Assembly: GCA_016845585.1 (NCBI GenBank)
Contig: JAERSO010000036.1
Span: 1-64,000, forward strand
Direction of reading: 5' to 3'
Length of the DNA: 64,000 bases
From: Acidimicrobiaceae bacterium
GTDB taxonomy: Bacteria; Actinomycetota; Acidimicrobiia; Acidimicrobiales; Aldehydirespiratoraceae
In this document: in pieces, positions 17,781 through 25,117 of the stretch
How the letters are laid out: the number at the start of each line of letters is the position of its first letter
Position numbering within the stretch: the first letter of the stretch is position 1
Program-made: the position numbers and the translations under genes
Notes under the pieces: model-generated
What the model saw: only the letters and a program-made list of their open reading frames with translations
Told to the model about the DNA's origin: nothing
The model's database searches: none

Positions 17781-18367
17781 GAGTCCTCGTCCGTCCCTAC
17801 GGTACGAAGCGGCGTTTGGTTCGCGGGACGAGGGGAATCGTCCCGTAGATGCCGAAGCGACACGGCGAGCCGCTTGTGGGCACGACTCGACCGCGACTTG
17901 ACCGTGCCGGATGGTACGCCGAGTCGCTGGGCGATCTGCTCGTGGGTCAAGCCTTCGATGTGGCCGAGGCGCACGACCTCACGCTCGCCGTCGGGAAGCT
18001 CGTCGATGGCCTGGCGGACCGCGTGAACCTCCCAGGTCCGTTCGAACGACCTCGGGTACACGACACCGTCGACCTCTCGATCGTGGCCGCCCTGGGTGGG
18101 CCGGTTCTCCTTGCGGATGACGTCGATCGCGGTCCGTCGGGCGATGGCATACAGCCATGGAGTGAGATCGCGGGAGGTGTCGAAGGCATCAGCGGCCTTC
18201 CACGCCTTGACGAAGACCTGTTGCACGACGTCGGCGGCGAGCTCGCGATCGTTGGTGATCGCGCCGGCAACGGTGAAGACGGCACCGGCATGACGACGGT
18301 AGACCTCTCGAACCGCGTCGGGTTCACCCGCCTGGAATCGTGTCACCGCCTCGTCCACGGTCGCCAT
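17777..18367 (-). CDS. ECF RNA polymerase sigma factor
   Basis: 196 residues with region 2 (VFVKAWKAADAFDTSRDLTPWLYAIARR pattern, binding core and the -10) and region 4 (LPDGEREVVRLGHIEGLTHEQIAQRLGVPSGTVKSRSSRAHKRL pattern, a helix-turn-helix for the -35). SigK-like. ATG 18367 fits the family start; the longer frame is unsupported. Coupled to its anti-sigma factor and divergent from a membrane protein and a cupredoxin, which are likely members of its regulon. Confidence 0.9.
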   Translation of the reverse strand: MATVDEAVTRFQAGEPDAVREVYRRHAGAVFTVAGAITNDRELAADVVQQVFVKAWKAADAFDTSRDLTPWLYAIARRTAIDVIRKENRPTQGGHDREVDGVVYPRSFERTWEVHAVRQAIDELPDGEREVVRLGHIEGLTHEQIAQRLGVPSGTVKSRSSRAHKRLAVSLRHLRDDSPRPANQTPLRTVGTDEDS

Positions 18368-18486
18368 GTTGGCCCGGCCTGGGTGAAAAGTCGCGGAAAT
18401 CGCGAACCGGATGCCGACCGGGCCCGTACTGCTCCCTGAAATCGAGCGCACAGATCGTGTGCCGGCGAATCCTCCAGGGGGAGCCA

Positions 18487-19062
18487 ATGACCGTCACTGC
18501 CGCCATCCCGTCCGACACCGAATCCCGGACGATGGGATCCCTGTTGGCGGCGGTGGCGGTCGGCGCCGCCGCCTCGGTCAGTCTCGGCGTCTACGGCAAG
18601 GTCCACGACCCCACGTTCAACACGATCTTCGACTTCGGGTTTCCGAACGTCCTCGCCATGAAGGCATGGTTCGGAACGGCGGCGGCAACACTGGCTCTCG
18701 GGCAGCTCGCTTCCGCGCTCTGGATGTGGGGCCGGATCCCCGGCGCCGGCGTCGCCCCCGGTTGGGCTGCCCCAGCTCATCGCTGGCTCGGAACGGCTGC
18801 CTTCCTGATCTCGCTCCCTGTCGCCTACCACTGCCTCTGGTCGCTCGGCTTCCAGGAGACGAGCACCCGCGTCGTCGCTCACTCGTTGCTGGGCTGCGCC
18901 TTCTATGGCGCCTTCGTGACGAAGATGCTCGTACTCCGGTCGTCCAGTGTCCCCGCTCGCGCGCTGCCGGCCGTTGGCGGACTGCTCGTGAGCCTGCTCG
19001 TCGGCATCTGGTGGACGTCGTCCTGGTGGTTCTTCACCACCGTCGGTTTCCCAGGCGTCTGA
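18487..19062 (+). CDS. Integral membrane protein, DUF6529-like
   Basis: 191 residues with about five membrane segments. Conserved-looking His residues lie inside or beside membrane helices (APAHRWLG, AYHCLW, AHSLLG), a pattern seen in cytochrome b561-like and DUF6529 proteins, so haem binding is possible but unproven. It precedes a cupredoxin gene in what looks like one operon divergent from the ECF sigma gene; together they may handle copper or an extracytoplasmic electron-transfer step. Confidence 0.7.
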   Translation: MTVTAAIPSDTESRTMGSLLAAVAVGAAASVSLGVYGKVHDPTFNTIFDFGFPNVLAMKAWFGTAAATLALGQLASALWMWGRIPGAGVAPGWAAPAHRWLGTAAFLISLPVAYHCLWSLGFQETSTRVVAHSLLGCAFYGAFVTKMLVLRSSSVPARALPAVGGLLVSLLVGIWWTSSWWFFTTVGFPGV

Positions 19063-19157
19063 CCTGGCGGCGCCATCGCGCCAGCCTGATCCCCCGACCC
19101 CGAATCCCCCGATTCGTTCATTCACCCTGCCCGGCGACGGGCAAGAAAGGCATACCC

Positions 19158-19607
19158 ATGTCCAAGAAGATCACCACCACCCTTGCAGTCTGCGCCGTTG
19201 GCGCAGCAGTGTTCGTCGCTCTGCTGTTTCGCAGCGGAGACTCCTCTGCCCCTGCGACAGCAGCGGTGTCGTATGGAACGGACGACACCGCGGTGAGCAG
19301 CGGGTCCGTCGATGACTACGGCACCGATGAGTACAGCACAGGCGACTACGGCGACGAGCCCGCGGCGACCATCACGATCGAGTCGTTCGCTTTCGGTTCG
19401 AGCGTCCCCGTGGCTCCCGGGTCCTCGGTGCTCGTGAGCAACGCCGATGGCGCGCCCCACACGGTCACCGCGGACAGCGACTCGTTCACCACCGCCACTC
19501 TGAGCCCTGGTGACTCCGAGACCATCGTCGTCCCCGACGAGCCCGGCACCTACACGTTCTTCTGCAACATTCATCCGTCGATGACGGGCTCACTCACGGT
19601 CGGCTGA
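19158..19607 (+). CDS. Exported cupredoxin (plastocyanin-like) protein
   Basis: 149 residues: signal anchor at about 5-25, a low-complexity Asp/Gly/Tyr/Ser-rich linker (residues 40-72) and a C-terminal cupredoxin domain with type-1 copper ligands His (GAPHTV), Cys (FFCNIHPSM), His and Met in the usual H...C-H-M order. It would be a secreted or membrane-tethered blue-copper electron carrier. It starts at ATG 19158, about 95 bases after the membrane-protein gene. Confidence 0.88.
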   Translation: MSKKITTTLAVCAVGAAVFVALLFRSGDSSAPATAAVSYGTDDTAVSSGSVDDYGTDEYSTGDYGDEPAATITIESFAFGSSVPVAPGSSVLVSNADGAPHTVTADSDSFTTATLSPGDSETIVVPDEPGTYTFFCNIHPSMTGSLTVG

Positions 19608-19681
19608 ACAAGCGTCCAATCTCGGCGCTTCCCCTCTACGCTCTCCGAACCACCAGGCCCGCCACTCGAACGGAGATGCTC

Positions 19682-20638
19682 ATGAAGGTCGGTTTCATCG
19701 GACTCGGCAATGTCGGCGGAAAGCTCTCGGGCTCGTTGCTGCGCAACGGCTACGACCTGACGGTGCGCGACCTCGACCAGGACGCGGCACAGCCCTTCCT
19801 CGACGGGGGAGCGCACTGGGCCGACTCGCCGAAGGAGATGGCCGAAGCGTGCGATCTCGTCATCACGTGCCTGCCGTCTCCCGCCGCATCGGCAGCAGTG
19901 ATGGAGGCCGAGGACGGGCTCCTGGCCGGCCTCGGTCCGGGGAAGATCTGGGCGGAGATGTCGACCACCGACGAAGCCGAGGTCAAGCGCCTCGGGGCCA
20001 TGGTCGAGGCGGCGGGCGCCGAGCCGGTCGATTGCCCGGTCTCCGGTGGCTGCCATCGTGCCGCCACCGGCAACATCGCGATCTTCGCCGGGTGCGAGCG
20101 CGAGACCTTCGAGCGCATGCTCCCGATCCTCACCACCATGGGGCGTGGGATCCTCCACACCGGCGAACTCGGGTCAGCCTCGGTGTTGAAGGTCGTCACC
20201 AACTACCTGGCCACGGCGAACCTGGTGACGCTCGCCGAGGCACTCGTCACATCGAAGGCCGCCGGCATGGATCTCAACACCACCTACGAGGCGATTCGCA
20301 TCTCGTCGGGCAACTCGTTCGTGCACGAGACGGAGAGCCAGGTCATCCTCAACGGCAGTCGCGACATCAACTTCACCATGGACCTCGTGGTGAAGGACAT
20401 CTCGCTGTTCCAGGAGGTGGCCGACCGTGCCGAGGTGCCGCTCGAGATCTCGCCGATGCTCAAGGAGATCTTCCTCGACGCCCAGGACCGCTACGGGCCC
20501 CGCGAGTGGTCGCCCAACGTCATCAAGCGTCTGGAGGAGCCGACCGGACTGTCGATCCTGGCCGACGGCTTCCCCGCGGAGATGCTCGACGACGAACCCG
20601 AAGAACCCGGCTACGAGGTCATCCCGACGGGCAAGTAA
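19682..20638 (+). CDS. 3-hydroxyisobutyrate dehydrogenase family oxidoreductase
   Basis: Beta-hydroxyacid dehydrogenase, about 318 residues. The Rossmann GLGNVGG lies at the N-terminus, the substrate motif DCPVSGGCHRAATGN follows, and the catalytic Lys is in LKVVTNYL. NAD(P)-dependent oxidation of a small beta-hydroxyacid, or reduction of a semialdehyde. ATG 19682 is preferred to ATG 19676 because GGAG lies six bases before it; TACGCT at 19637 may be its -10. Its TAA stop is inside a perfect hairpin. Confidence 0.88.
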   Translation: MKVGFIGLGNVGGKLSGSLLRNGYDLTVRDLDQDAAQPFLDGGAHWADSPKEMAEACDLVITCLPSPAASAAVMEAEDGLLAGLGPGKIWAEMSTTDEAEVKRLGAMVEAAGAEPVDCPVSGGCHRAATGNIAIFAGCERETFERMLPILTTMGRGILHTGELGSASVLKVVTNYLATANLVTLAEALVTSKAAGMDLNTTYEAIRISSGNSFVHETESQVILNGSRDINFTMDLVVKDISLFQEVADRAEVPLEISPMLKEIFLDAQDRYGPREWSPNVIKRLEEPTGLSILADGFPAEMLDDEPEEPGYEVIPTGK

Positions 20639-20993
20639 CGCTGGGGACAGACCCCAGCGTTACTTGTCGGCGGCAGGAGATCGCGGCGTAGGCGGTCCGA
20701 TCGCGGTCGATCAGAACGCTGAATGGCAGATCGTTCGTGGCGAGGTAACCGTCGAGCTTCTCGGGCTTGGTGAACGTGACGAGGACGACTTCCGTCTGCT
20801 CTCCGAGTTCATCGAGACGATCACGCACGGCGATCGCGTGGGCGGCGCACGGCAGTCAATGAATGTGGCGGTGAAAGATCAGCACCACGGTCTTCCCCAG
20901 CCGGTCGGCGAGCTGCCACGTCCCGCCGTCGCGATCGATCAAACCGATCTTCGGGGCGGCGCTGCCGATGGCGGGGGTGGTCACAGCACTCAT
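20619..20993 (-). CDS. Peroxiredoxin-like protein, candidate selenoprotein (in-frame TGA)
   Basis: Read through one TGA (20856-20858) this frame gives 124 residues of an AhpC/TSA-type thioredoxin fold: a strand-turn start (GSAAPKIGLIDRDG), LIFHRHIH, then TGA46-Leu-Pro-Cys49, then a helix and the VVLVTFTKPEKL and DLPFSVLIDRDR strands. Homologues carry Cys at the TGA position (HCLPC), so the TGA replaces the first Cys of CxxC, as in UxxC selenoproteins. A hairpin with loop about 20-26 bases after the TGA could be a bacterial SECIS. The C-terminus is shorter than usual and ends in the hairpin shared with the convergent dehydrogenase. Decay is the alternative. ATG 20993 or GTG 20984 starts. Confidence 0.6.
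20633..20665. terminator. Perfect 14-bp hairpin at stop codon
   Basis: AAGTAACGCTGGGG pairs with 20652-20665 across ACAGA. The left arm contains the last codon and TAA stop of the dehydrogenase. Core GTAACGCTGGGG is identical to that at 53266-53302, with the loop reverse-complemented. Confidence 0.75.
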
Positions 20994-21079
20994 CCTTGCG
21001 GAGACCCTTCCCGGCATCGAGTCATTCCCCAAACCCGAATTTCGCGCGACTTTCGCGGTGTTGTGGTCGTCTGGAAGGC

Positions 21080-21847
21080 ATGAGCACCCGTCTGCAGATG
21101 ACCGGGGCAGCTCTTCTCGTTGCAATCGGAGCGGTTGGGCTGGCCATGAGTGCCGCCACCGCGGGCGATCTTTCGACCGGCGGCTCTGCTCTGGGAGACG
21201 CTGCTCCGAGTGTCGACGGCGTCTGGCTCGACCCCGACCCGGAGCTGCTGCTCGGCGCCGCTGCTGAAGCAATGGCCGGCGTCGAGAGTGTGCGCTTCGA
21301 GCTTCAGCGCCGCGGTGAGCCGGTGTTCCTCGACCCATCCGAATCGTTGGCGCTCGACCATGCGACCGGGCGCGTCATGGTGGACGGAGGGGCCGATGCG
21401 CTTCTCGCCGTGGTGGTCGACGGCGAGCTCAACACCGAACTCGGCGCTGTCGCGATCGGGGACGAGGTGTGGCTCTCCAATCCGATCACCGGCGTGCTCG
21501 AGCCGCTTCCGGCGAGTATCGACATCGATCCGCGATCCTTCTTCGACCCGGCAGGGGCATGGGCACCGCTGCTGCGCGATCTGACCGGCGCAGTGCTCGT
21601 CGACTCCGACGATGATCGCTATCTCCTCACCGCGGTCGCGTCGGGTGCGGGGCTCCGTGCCGTGACAGCAGGGATCGTCGACGGCGACGACACGTCGATT
21701 GCGATCTGGCTGCACCCGGTCACGGCCCATGTCACCCGACTCGAGTTCGAGACCGGGGCCTCCGGCGGCACCACTAGCTGGTCTGTTGTTCTGGGCGACT
21801 ATGGCGCCGAGTTCGAGATCGTGGCGCCGGTGGGAGCAGGCGGATGA
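21080..21847 (+). CDS. LppX/LprAFG-like exported protein (LprG-type)
   Basis: 255 residues with a signal peptide or anchor (residues 5-28) but no lipobox Cys. The body fits the LppX_LprAFG fold: VESVRFELQRRG, DGELNTELGAVAIGDEVWLS, SFFDPAGAWAPLLRDLTGA, and IAIWLHPVTAHVTRLEFE. In mycobacteria such proteins have a hydrophobic pocket for triacylated lipids. Its stop overlaps the start of an MFS exporter (ATGA), the same pairing as lprG with Rv1410c (P55), so a lipid hand-over role is inferred. Confidence 0.7.
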   Translation: MSTRLQMTGAALLVAIGAVGLAMSAATAGDLSTGGSALGDAAPSVDGVWLDPDPELLLGAAAEAMAGVESVRFELQRRGEPVFLDPSESLALDHATGRVMVDGGADALLAVVVDGELNTELGAVAIGDEVWLSNPITGVLEPLPASIDIDPRSFFDPAGAWAPLLRDLTGAVLVDSDDDRYLLTAVASGAGLRAVTAGIVDGDDTSIAIWLHPVTAHVTRLEFETGASGGTTSWSVVLGDYGAEFEIVAPVGAGG

Positions 21848-24102
21848 GCGACATCACCAGCCCGGCCGACACGACCACCGTCGCAGACGATCCGACCGAC
21901 GGCCCGAGTCCACGGGCGATCCTGCTCGCGGTGGCCTTCACCGTCTTCGTCGCGGCCGACGATCTCACGGTCGTCACCACCATGCTTCGGCCGATCATCA
22001 ACGACCTGGGGCTCACGCTGCCCGATGGCCTCGATGAGGCGGCCTGGGTCGTCAACGCCTACCTGATCGCGTTTGTCGCGGCGATGCCCATCGCCGGTCG
22101 ACTCAGCGACGTCTACGGCCGCCGCCAGGTCTTCGTCGCCTCATACACACTGTTCCTCGCCGGCACCATCGTCATCCCGTTGTCCACCACGCTCGGCCCG
22201 TTCCTGGTCGGACGGGTCCTGACCGCCCTCGGGGGTGGCGCAATGGTGCCGGTAGCGCTGGCGGTCGTCGGCGACGTCTTCCCCGAGCAACGCCGCAGTC
22301 GGGCGCTCGGGGCCCTCGCCGGCATCGAGACGCTCGGGTGGGTGTGGGGTCCGCTCTATGGCGCGATGCTCGTGCGCTTCTTCGACTGGCGCATGCAGTT
22401 CTGGCTCAACATCCCTCTCGCCCTCGGCGGGCTGGCGTGGGTCTGGTGGGCGCTGTCGGGTCATCGCACTCCCGATCGGGGCCGGCGTGTCGACTGGGTG
22501 GGCGCCGGCCTGTTGACCGGTGCGCTGGTCGCGCTCGACGTCGCACTGCTCGGCAACGCCGAAGTGCAGAGCGTCAGCGGACTCGACCAACTCCAGGGCG
22601 GGAGCGGATCAATCGACTTCCGCTGGCTGTACCTCATCGCCGCGGGTCTGGGCTGGGCCTTCGTCCTTCACCAGCGATCCCACGCCGATCCCGTTCTCGA
22701 GCGCGGCCTGCTGGCCGGCCGGTCGATGCGGATCGCCCTCGCCGTCAACTTCATCGTCGGCGCGGCGCTCGTCGTCGCCATGGTCGACGTGCCGATCTTC
22801 GTCAACGCCGTCGAGATCGACCTTGGTCGCTCGGCGGTCATGGCCGGATGGCTCCTTTCGTCCATGACCGCCGGGATGGCGATCATGTCCTATGTCGGCG
22901 GCCGGATCGGGGAGCGGCGAGGGTCACGCCTCCCGGTGGTCGTCGGGGTTGGCGCGGTTGCCGTGGCCTACGTCTGGATGGGGGCCACCTGGGCGGCCGA
23001 CACGAGCAAGCCGGCGCTCGCCCTGATGCTCGCCGTCCTCGGCTGTGGACTCGGACTGACCGTTGCGCCCACCACGTCGATCGTCGTCGACCAGGCCGAT
23101 GCTGATCGCCGTGGGAGTGCCGCCGCAGCCGTGATGGTCGTGCGCCTCCTGGGCCTCAGCGTCGGACTGGCGGCGCTCACTGCGTGGGCCCTCGCTCGCT
23201 TCAACGCACTCCGAGCTGACATCGAGCTCCCGGCGCTCGACGACCCCGGCTTCCAGGCCGCGGCGGTCGAAGCCCAACAGTCGCTCACGGCGGGCGCCGT
23301 GGCCGAGACCTTCCTCGTCGTCTCGATCGTCGCGTTCGTCGGTCTCATTCTCTCCACCCGTCTCAACCACGGGGGTACCCCCGTGCTTGGCACCATCGAC
23401 CAGCCCGCAGCCCTGACGCCGGGGCGCAGCCCCGGTCGCCCGTTGCTGATCGGCGCCGGCGTCGGCGCTGTCGTGATCGCCGCGCTCGCCGTTGCGCTCG
23501 TCGTCACCCTCCAACGGGTCGACCGCATCGCCGACGACCTCGAATCGACGCAGGCCAGCCTGGCCGCCACCGAGAACGACCTCGCCCGTGTCGAAGCCGG
23601 GTCGGCGCTGTTCGCATCACAGGTGCAGGGCTTCACCGATCAACTGCTCGAACTCGAGCCCACCGTCTCGGGCGGGCTCGACGCCGCCATCGACGGCCTC
23701 GACACGTTCGCCGGCTCGACACTCGAGTTCAACGTCTCTGTCGACGAAACCGTCCGAGTCGAGACCGACGTCGTGATCCGACGGGTGGTGGAGGTGCCGA
23801 TCCAGACGTCGATTCCGATCAATGAGACGATCGACACCACGATCAAGGTCGGAACCCCGCTCGGTTTCGACGTGCCGGTCGACGTCAGCGTGCCGGTGAA
23901 CCTCGACGTCCCCATCGATCTCACCGTGGACGTTCCGATCGACGAGACCGTGCCCGTCGGCGCCGACGTCCCGATCCAGGTGGATGTGCCGATCACGGTC
24001 GAGGTCAGCAAGACCGAACTCGCCGAGCTCGCGCGGTCGATGGCCGAAGGTCTCCGCTCTCTCCAAGAGATCCTCGCCGACCTCGGTACCACCGCCAGCT
24101 AG
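21844..24102 (+). CDS. MFS exporter (P55-like, DHA2) with Val-Pro-rich C-terminal domain
   Basis: 752 residues. Residues 1-515 are a 14-TM DHA2-type exporter (GRLSDVYGRR after TM2). Then come an extra membrane segment at about 531-556, a predicted coiled coil (557-600) and a tail at about 632-718 built from repeating VPV/VPI units such as DVPVDVSVPV and DVPIDLTVDVPI, ending with a short helix. Normal family length is about 500, so the 240-residue extension is unusual. It is coupled to the LprG-like gene, suggesting export of a lipid with the tail reaching into the cell wall. Its TAG stop abuts REP copy B. Confidence 0.85.
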   Translation: MSDITSPADTTTVADDPTDGPSPRAILLAVAFTVFVAADDLTVVTTMLRPIINDLGLTLPDGLDEAAWVVNAYLIAFVAAMPIAGRLSDVYGRRQVFVASYTLFLAGTIVIPLSTTLGPFLVGRVLTALGGGAMVPVALAVVGDVFPEQRRSRALGALAGIETLGWVWGPLYGAMLVRFFDWRMQFWLNIPLALGGLAWVWWALSGHRTPDRGRRVDWVGAGLLTGALVALDVALLGNAEVQSVSGLDQLQGGSGSIDFRWLYLIAAGLGWAFVLHQRSHADPVLERGLLAGRSMRIALAVNFIVGAALVVAMVDVPIFVNAVEIDLGRSAVMAGWLLSSMTAGMAIMSYVGGRIGERRGSRLPVVVGVGAVAVAYVWMGATWAADTSKPALALMLAVLGCGLGLTVAPTTSIVVDQADADRRGSAAAAVMVVRLLGLSVGLAALTAWALARFNALRADIELPALDDPGFQAAAVEAQQSLTAGAVAETFLVVSIVAFVGLILSTRLNHGGTPVLGTIDQPAALTPGRSPGRPLLIGAGVGAVVIAALAVALVVTLQRVDRIADDLESTQASLAATENDLARVEAGSALFASQVQGFTDQLLELEPTVSGGLDAAIDGLDTFAGSTLEFNVSVDETVRVETDVVIRRVVEVPIQTSIPINETIDTTIKVGTPLGFDVPVDVSVPVNLDVPIDLTVDVPIDETVPVGADVPIQVDVPITVEVSKTELAELARSMAEGLRSLQEILADLGTTAS

Positions 24103-24147
24103 ATGGGACACCTGGGGTCAGACCCCCGTCCCGTTGGGGACAGGTCA
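24103..24147 (+). repeat. REP-like double hairpin, copy B (left flank of RAYT)
   Basis: Starts directly after the TAG of the MFS gene with ATGGGACAC, then GGGGTCAGACCCC and the CCCGTCCC/GGGGACAGG stem, ending GGTCA. Inverted relative to copy C on the other side of the transposase gene. Confidence 0.85.
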
Positions 24148-24152
24148 GGGAG

Positions 24153-25031
24153 TCATGCCGCCCTCGGCGGGTCGAGGCGGAGCCGATGAGCTGCTCCCTC
24201 GATGAGCTCGAGGAACTCCCGGTCCGTGTCGAGAAGCGTTCGTGCTCGGGCGAGCGCGCTGCGTGCGCCGCTGGCCGACCTGAAGCCGTAACGCCTGGCG
24301 AGCTCCTCGGACGTGCGATCGGTCCAGCGAACGCACAGAAGGAGGCAGGCCAGTCGGAGATGGTTCCGCACGCCCCGACCACCAGCGACCACGAGCTGTC
24401 GTTCGGGCTTTGATCCGACTCCGAGGGCTCTCTCGATGTCGATGGGCACGAGGATACGTACGTGAGTCGAACCCTCGCGCGGCAACTCAGCCGGCCCGCC
24501 GTCCTCGATGTGTCGGCGGTACGCCCCGAGATCGCCATCGAAGTGGGTTGCCAGGGAAGTCGTCGAGAGCCACGGCGGTGGCGGAACGATTCCGAGATAG
24601 GCGTTGTGGCTGGTCCAGCGGAACACGTCGGGCTCAGTGCGTGGCCCGTCCGCAGCGACCGGGTTTCGGTGCACATACCGCAGGAGCGTGCGGAAGTAGT
24701 GGTCGGACGTGATCGGCTTCGACCGATATCGACCACGAAAGAGAGGACCATCGAGCCCGTATCGGTGATTGAATTTCCGCGTGTACGTCCCGCCGACCAG
24801 CTTCATTGCGGCGGCGAGGTGATCGACGGGCCCTTCCACGATGAGGTGGTAGTGATTGCCCATCAGCGCGTAGGCGTGGATCTTGACGCACGTCTTCTCG
24901 TCGGCCTCTCCCAGCAGTTGAAGGAACCGGTGGCGGTCATGGTCGTCGCCGAAGACCGGGAGTTTCCGCGCGCCGCGGTTCATCACGTGGTGCCACCCGC
25001 CCCCAGCTACATGTCGTGGAATTCGTGCCAT
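24153..25031 (-). CDS. REP-associated tyrosine transposase (RAYT, Y1 HUH)
   Basis: 292 residues. The IS200-like Y1 transposase domain (1-150) begins IPRHVAGGGWHHVMNRG, carries the HUH motif His60-x-His62 in MGNHYHLIVEG and the catalytic Tyr119 in LLRYVHRNPV. The C-terminal part (about 210-285) holds a helix-turn-helix of the DnaA-like type (SEELARRYGFRSASGARSALARAR pattern). RAYTs nick and join single-stranded REP hairpins and are thought to be domesticated single-copy genes that spread REPs. All catalytic residues are intact, so it may be active. Confidence 0.92.
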   Translation of the reverse strand: MARIPRHVAGGGWHHVMNRGARKLPVFGDDHDRHRFLQLLGEADEKTCVKIHAYALMGNHYHLIVEGPVDHLAAAMKLVGGTYTRKFNHRYGLDGPLFRGRYRSKPITSDHYFRTLLRYVHRNPVAADGPRTEPDVFRWTSHNAYLGIVPPPPWLSTTSLATHFDGDLGAYRRHIEDGGPAELPREGSTHVRILVPIDIERALGVGSKPERQLVVAGGRGVRNHLRLACLLLCVRWTDRTSEELARRYGFRSASGARSALARARTLLDTDREFLELIEGAAHRLRLDPPRAA

Positions 25032-25076
25032 GACCCGAAGCTAGAGAGCACCTGTGACACCGCTTCCTAGCGCTGC

Positions 25077-25117
25077 CCTGTCCCCAACGGGACAGGGGTC
25101 TGACCCCGGCGTCCCAA
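25077..25117 (-). repeat. REP-like double hairpin, copy C (right flank of RAYT)
   Basis: CCTGTCCC-CAAC-GGGACAGG stem then GGGGTCTGACCCC and GCGTCCCAA, ending at the CTA that is the TAG stop of the hydrolase gene. Minus orientation relative to copies A and B. Confidence 0.85.

Larger units (their letters stand above)
24103..25117 (-). mobile_element. REP-RAYT-REP unit
   Basis: A Y1 HUH transposase gene bounded by two REP hairpins in inverted orientation (24103-24147 and 25077-25117), inserted between the converging 3' ends of the MFS and alpha/beta hydrolase genes. This is the standard architecture of REP-associated tyrosine transposase loci. No target duplication is evident. Confidence 0.75.

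Noticed and set aside
11841-20858. TGA reassigned as a sense codon genome-wide
   Set aside because: Many intact genes here end in TGA, often within ATGA or TGATG overlaps, so TGA is a normal stop. The two internal TGAs fall on different amino acids (Gly and Cys).
23740-24000. DNA tandem repeat or assembly artefact in the Val-Pro tail
   Set aside because: The codons for the repeated VP units differ from unit to unit, so it is an old protein-level repeat and not a nucleotide duplication.
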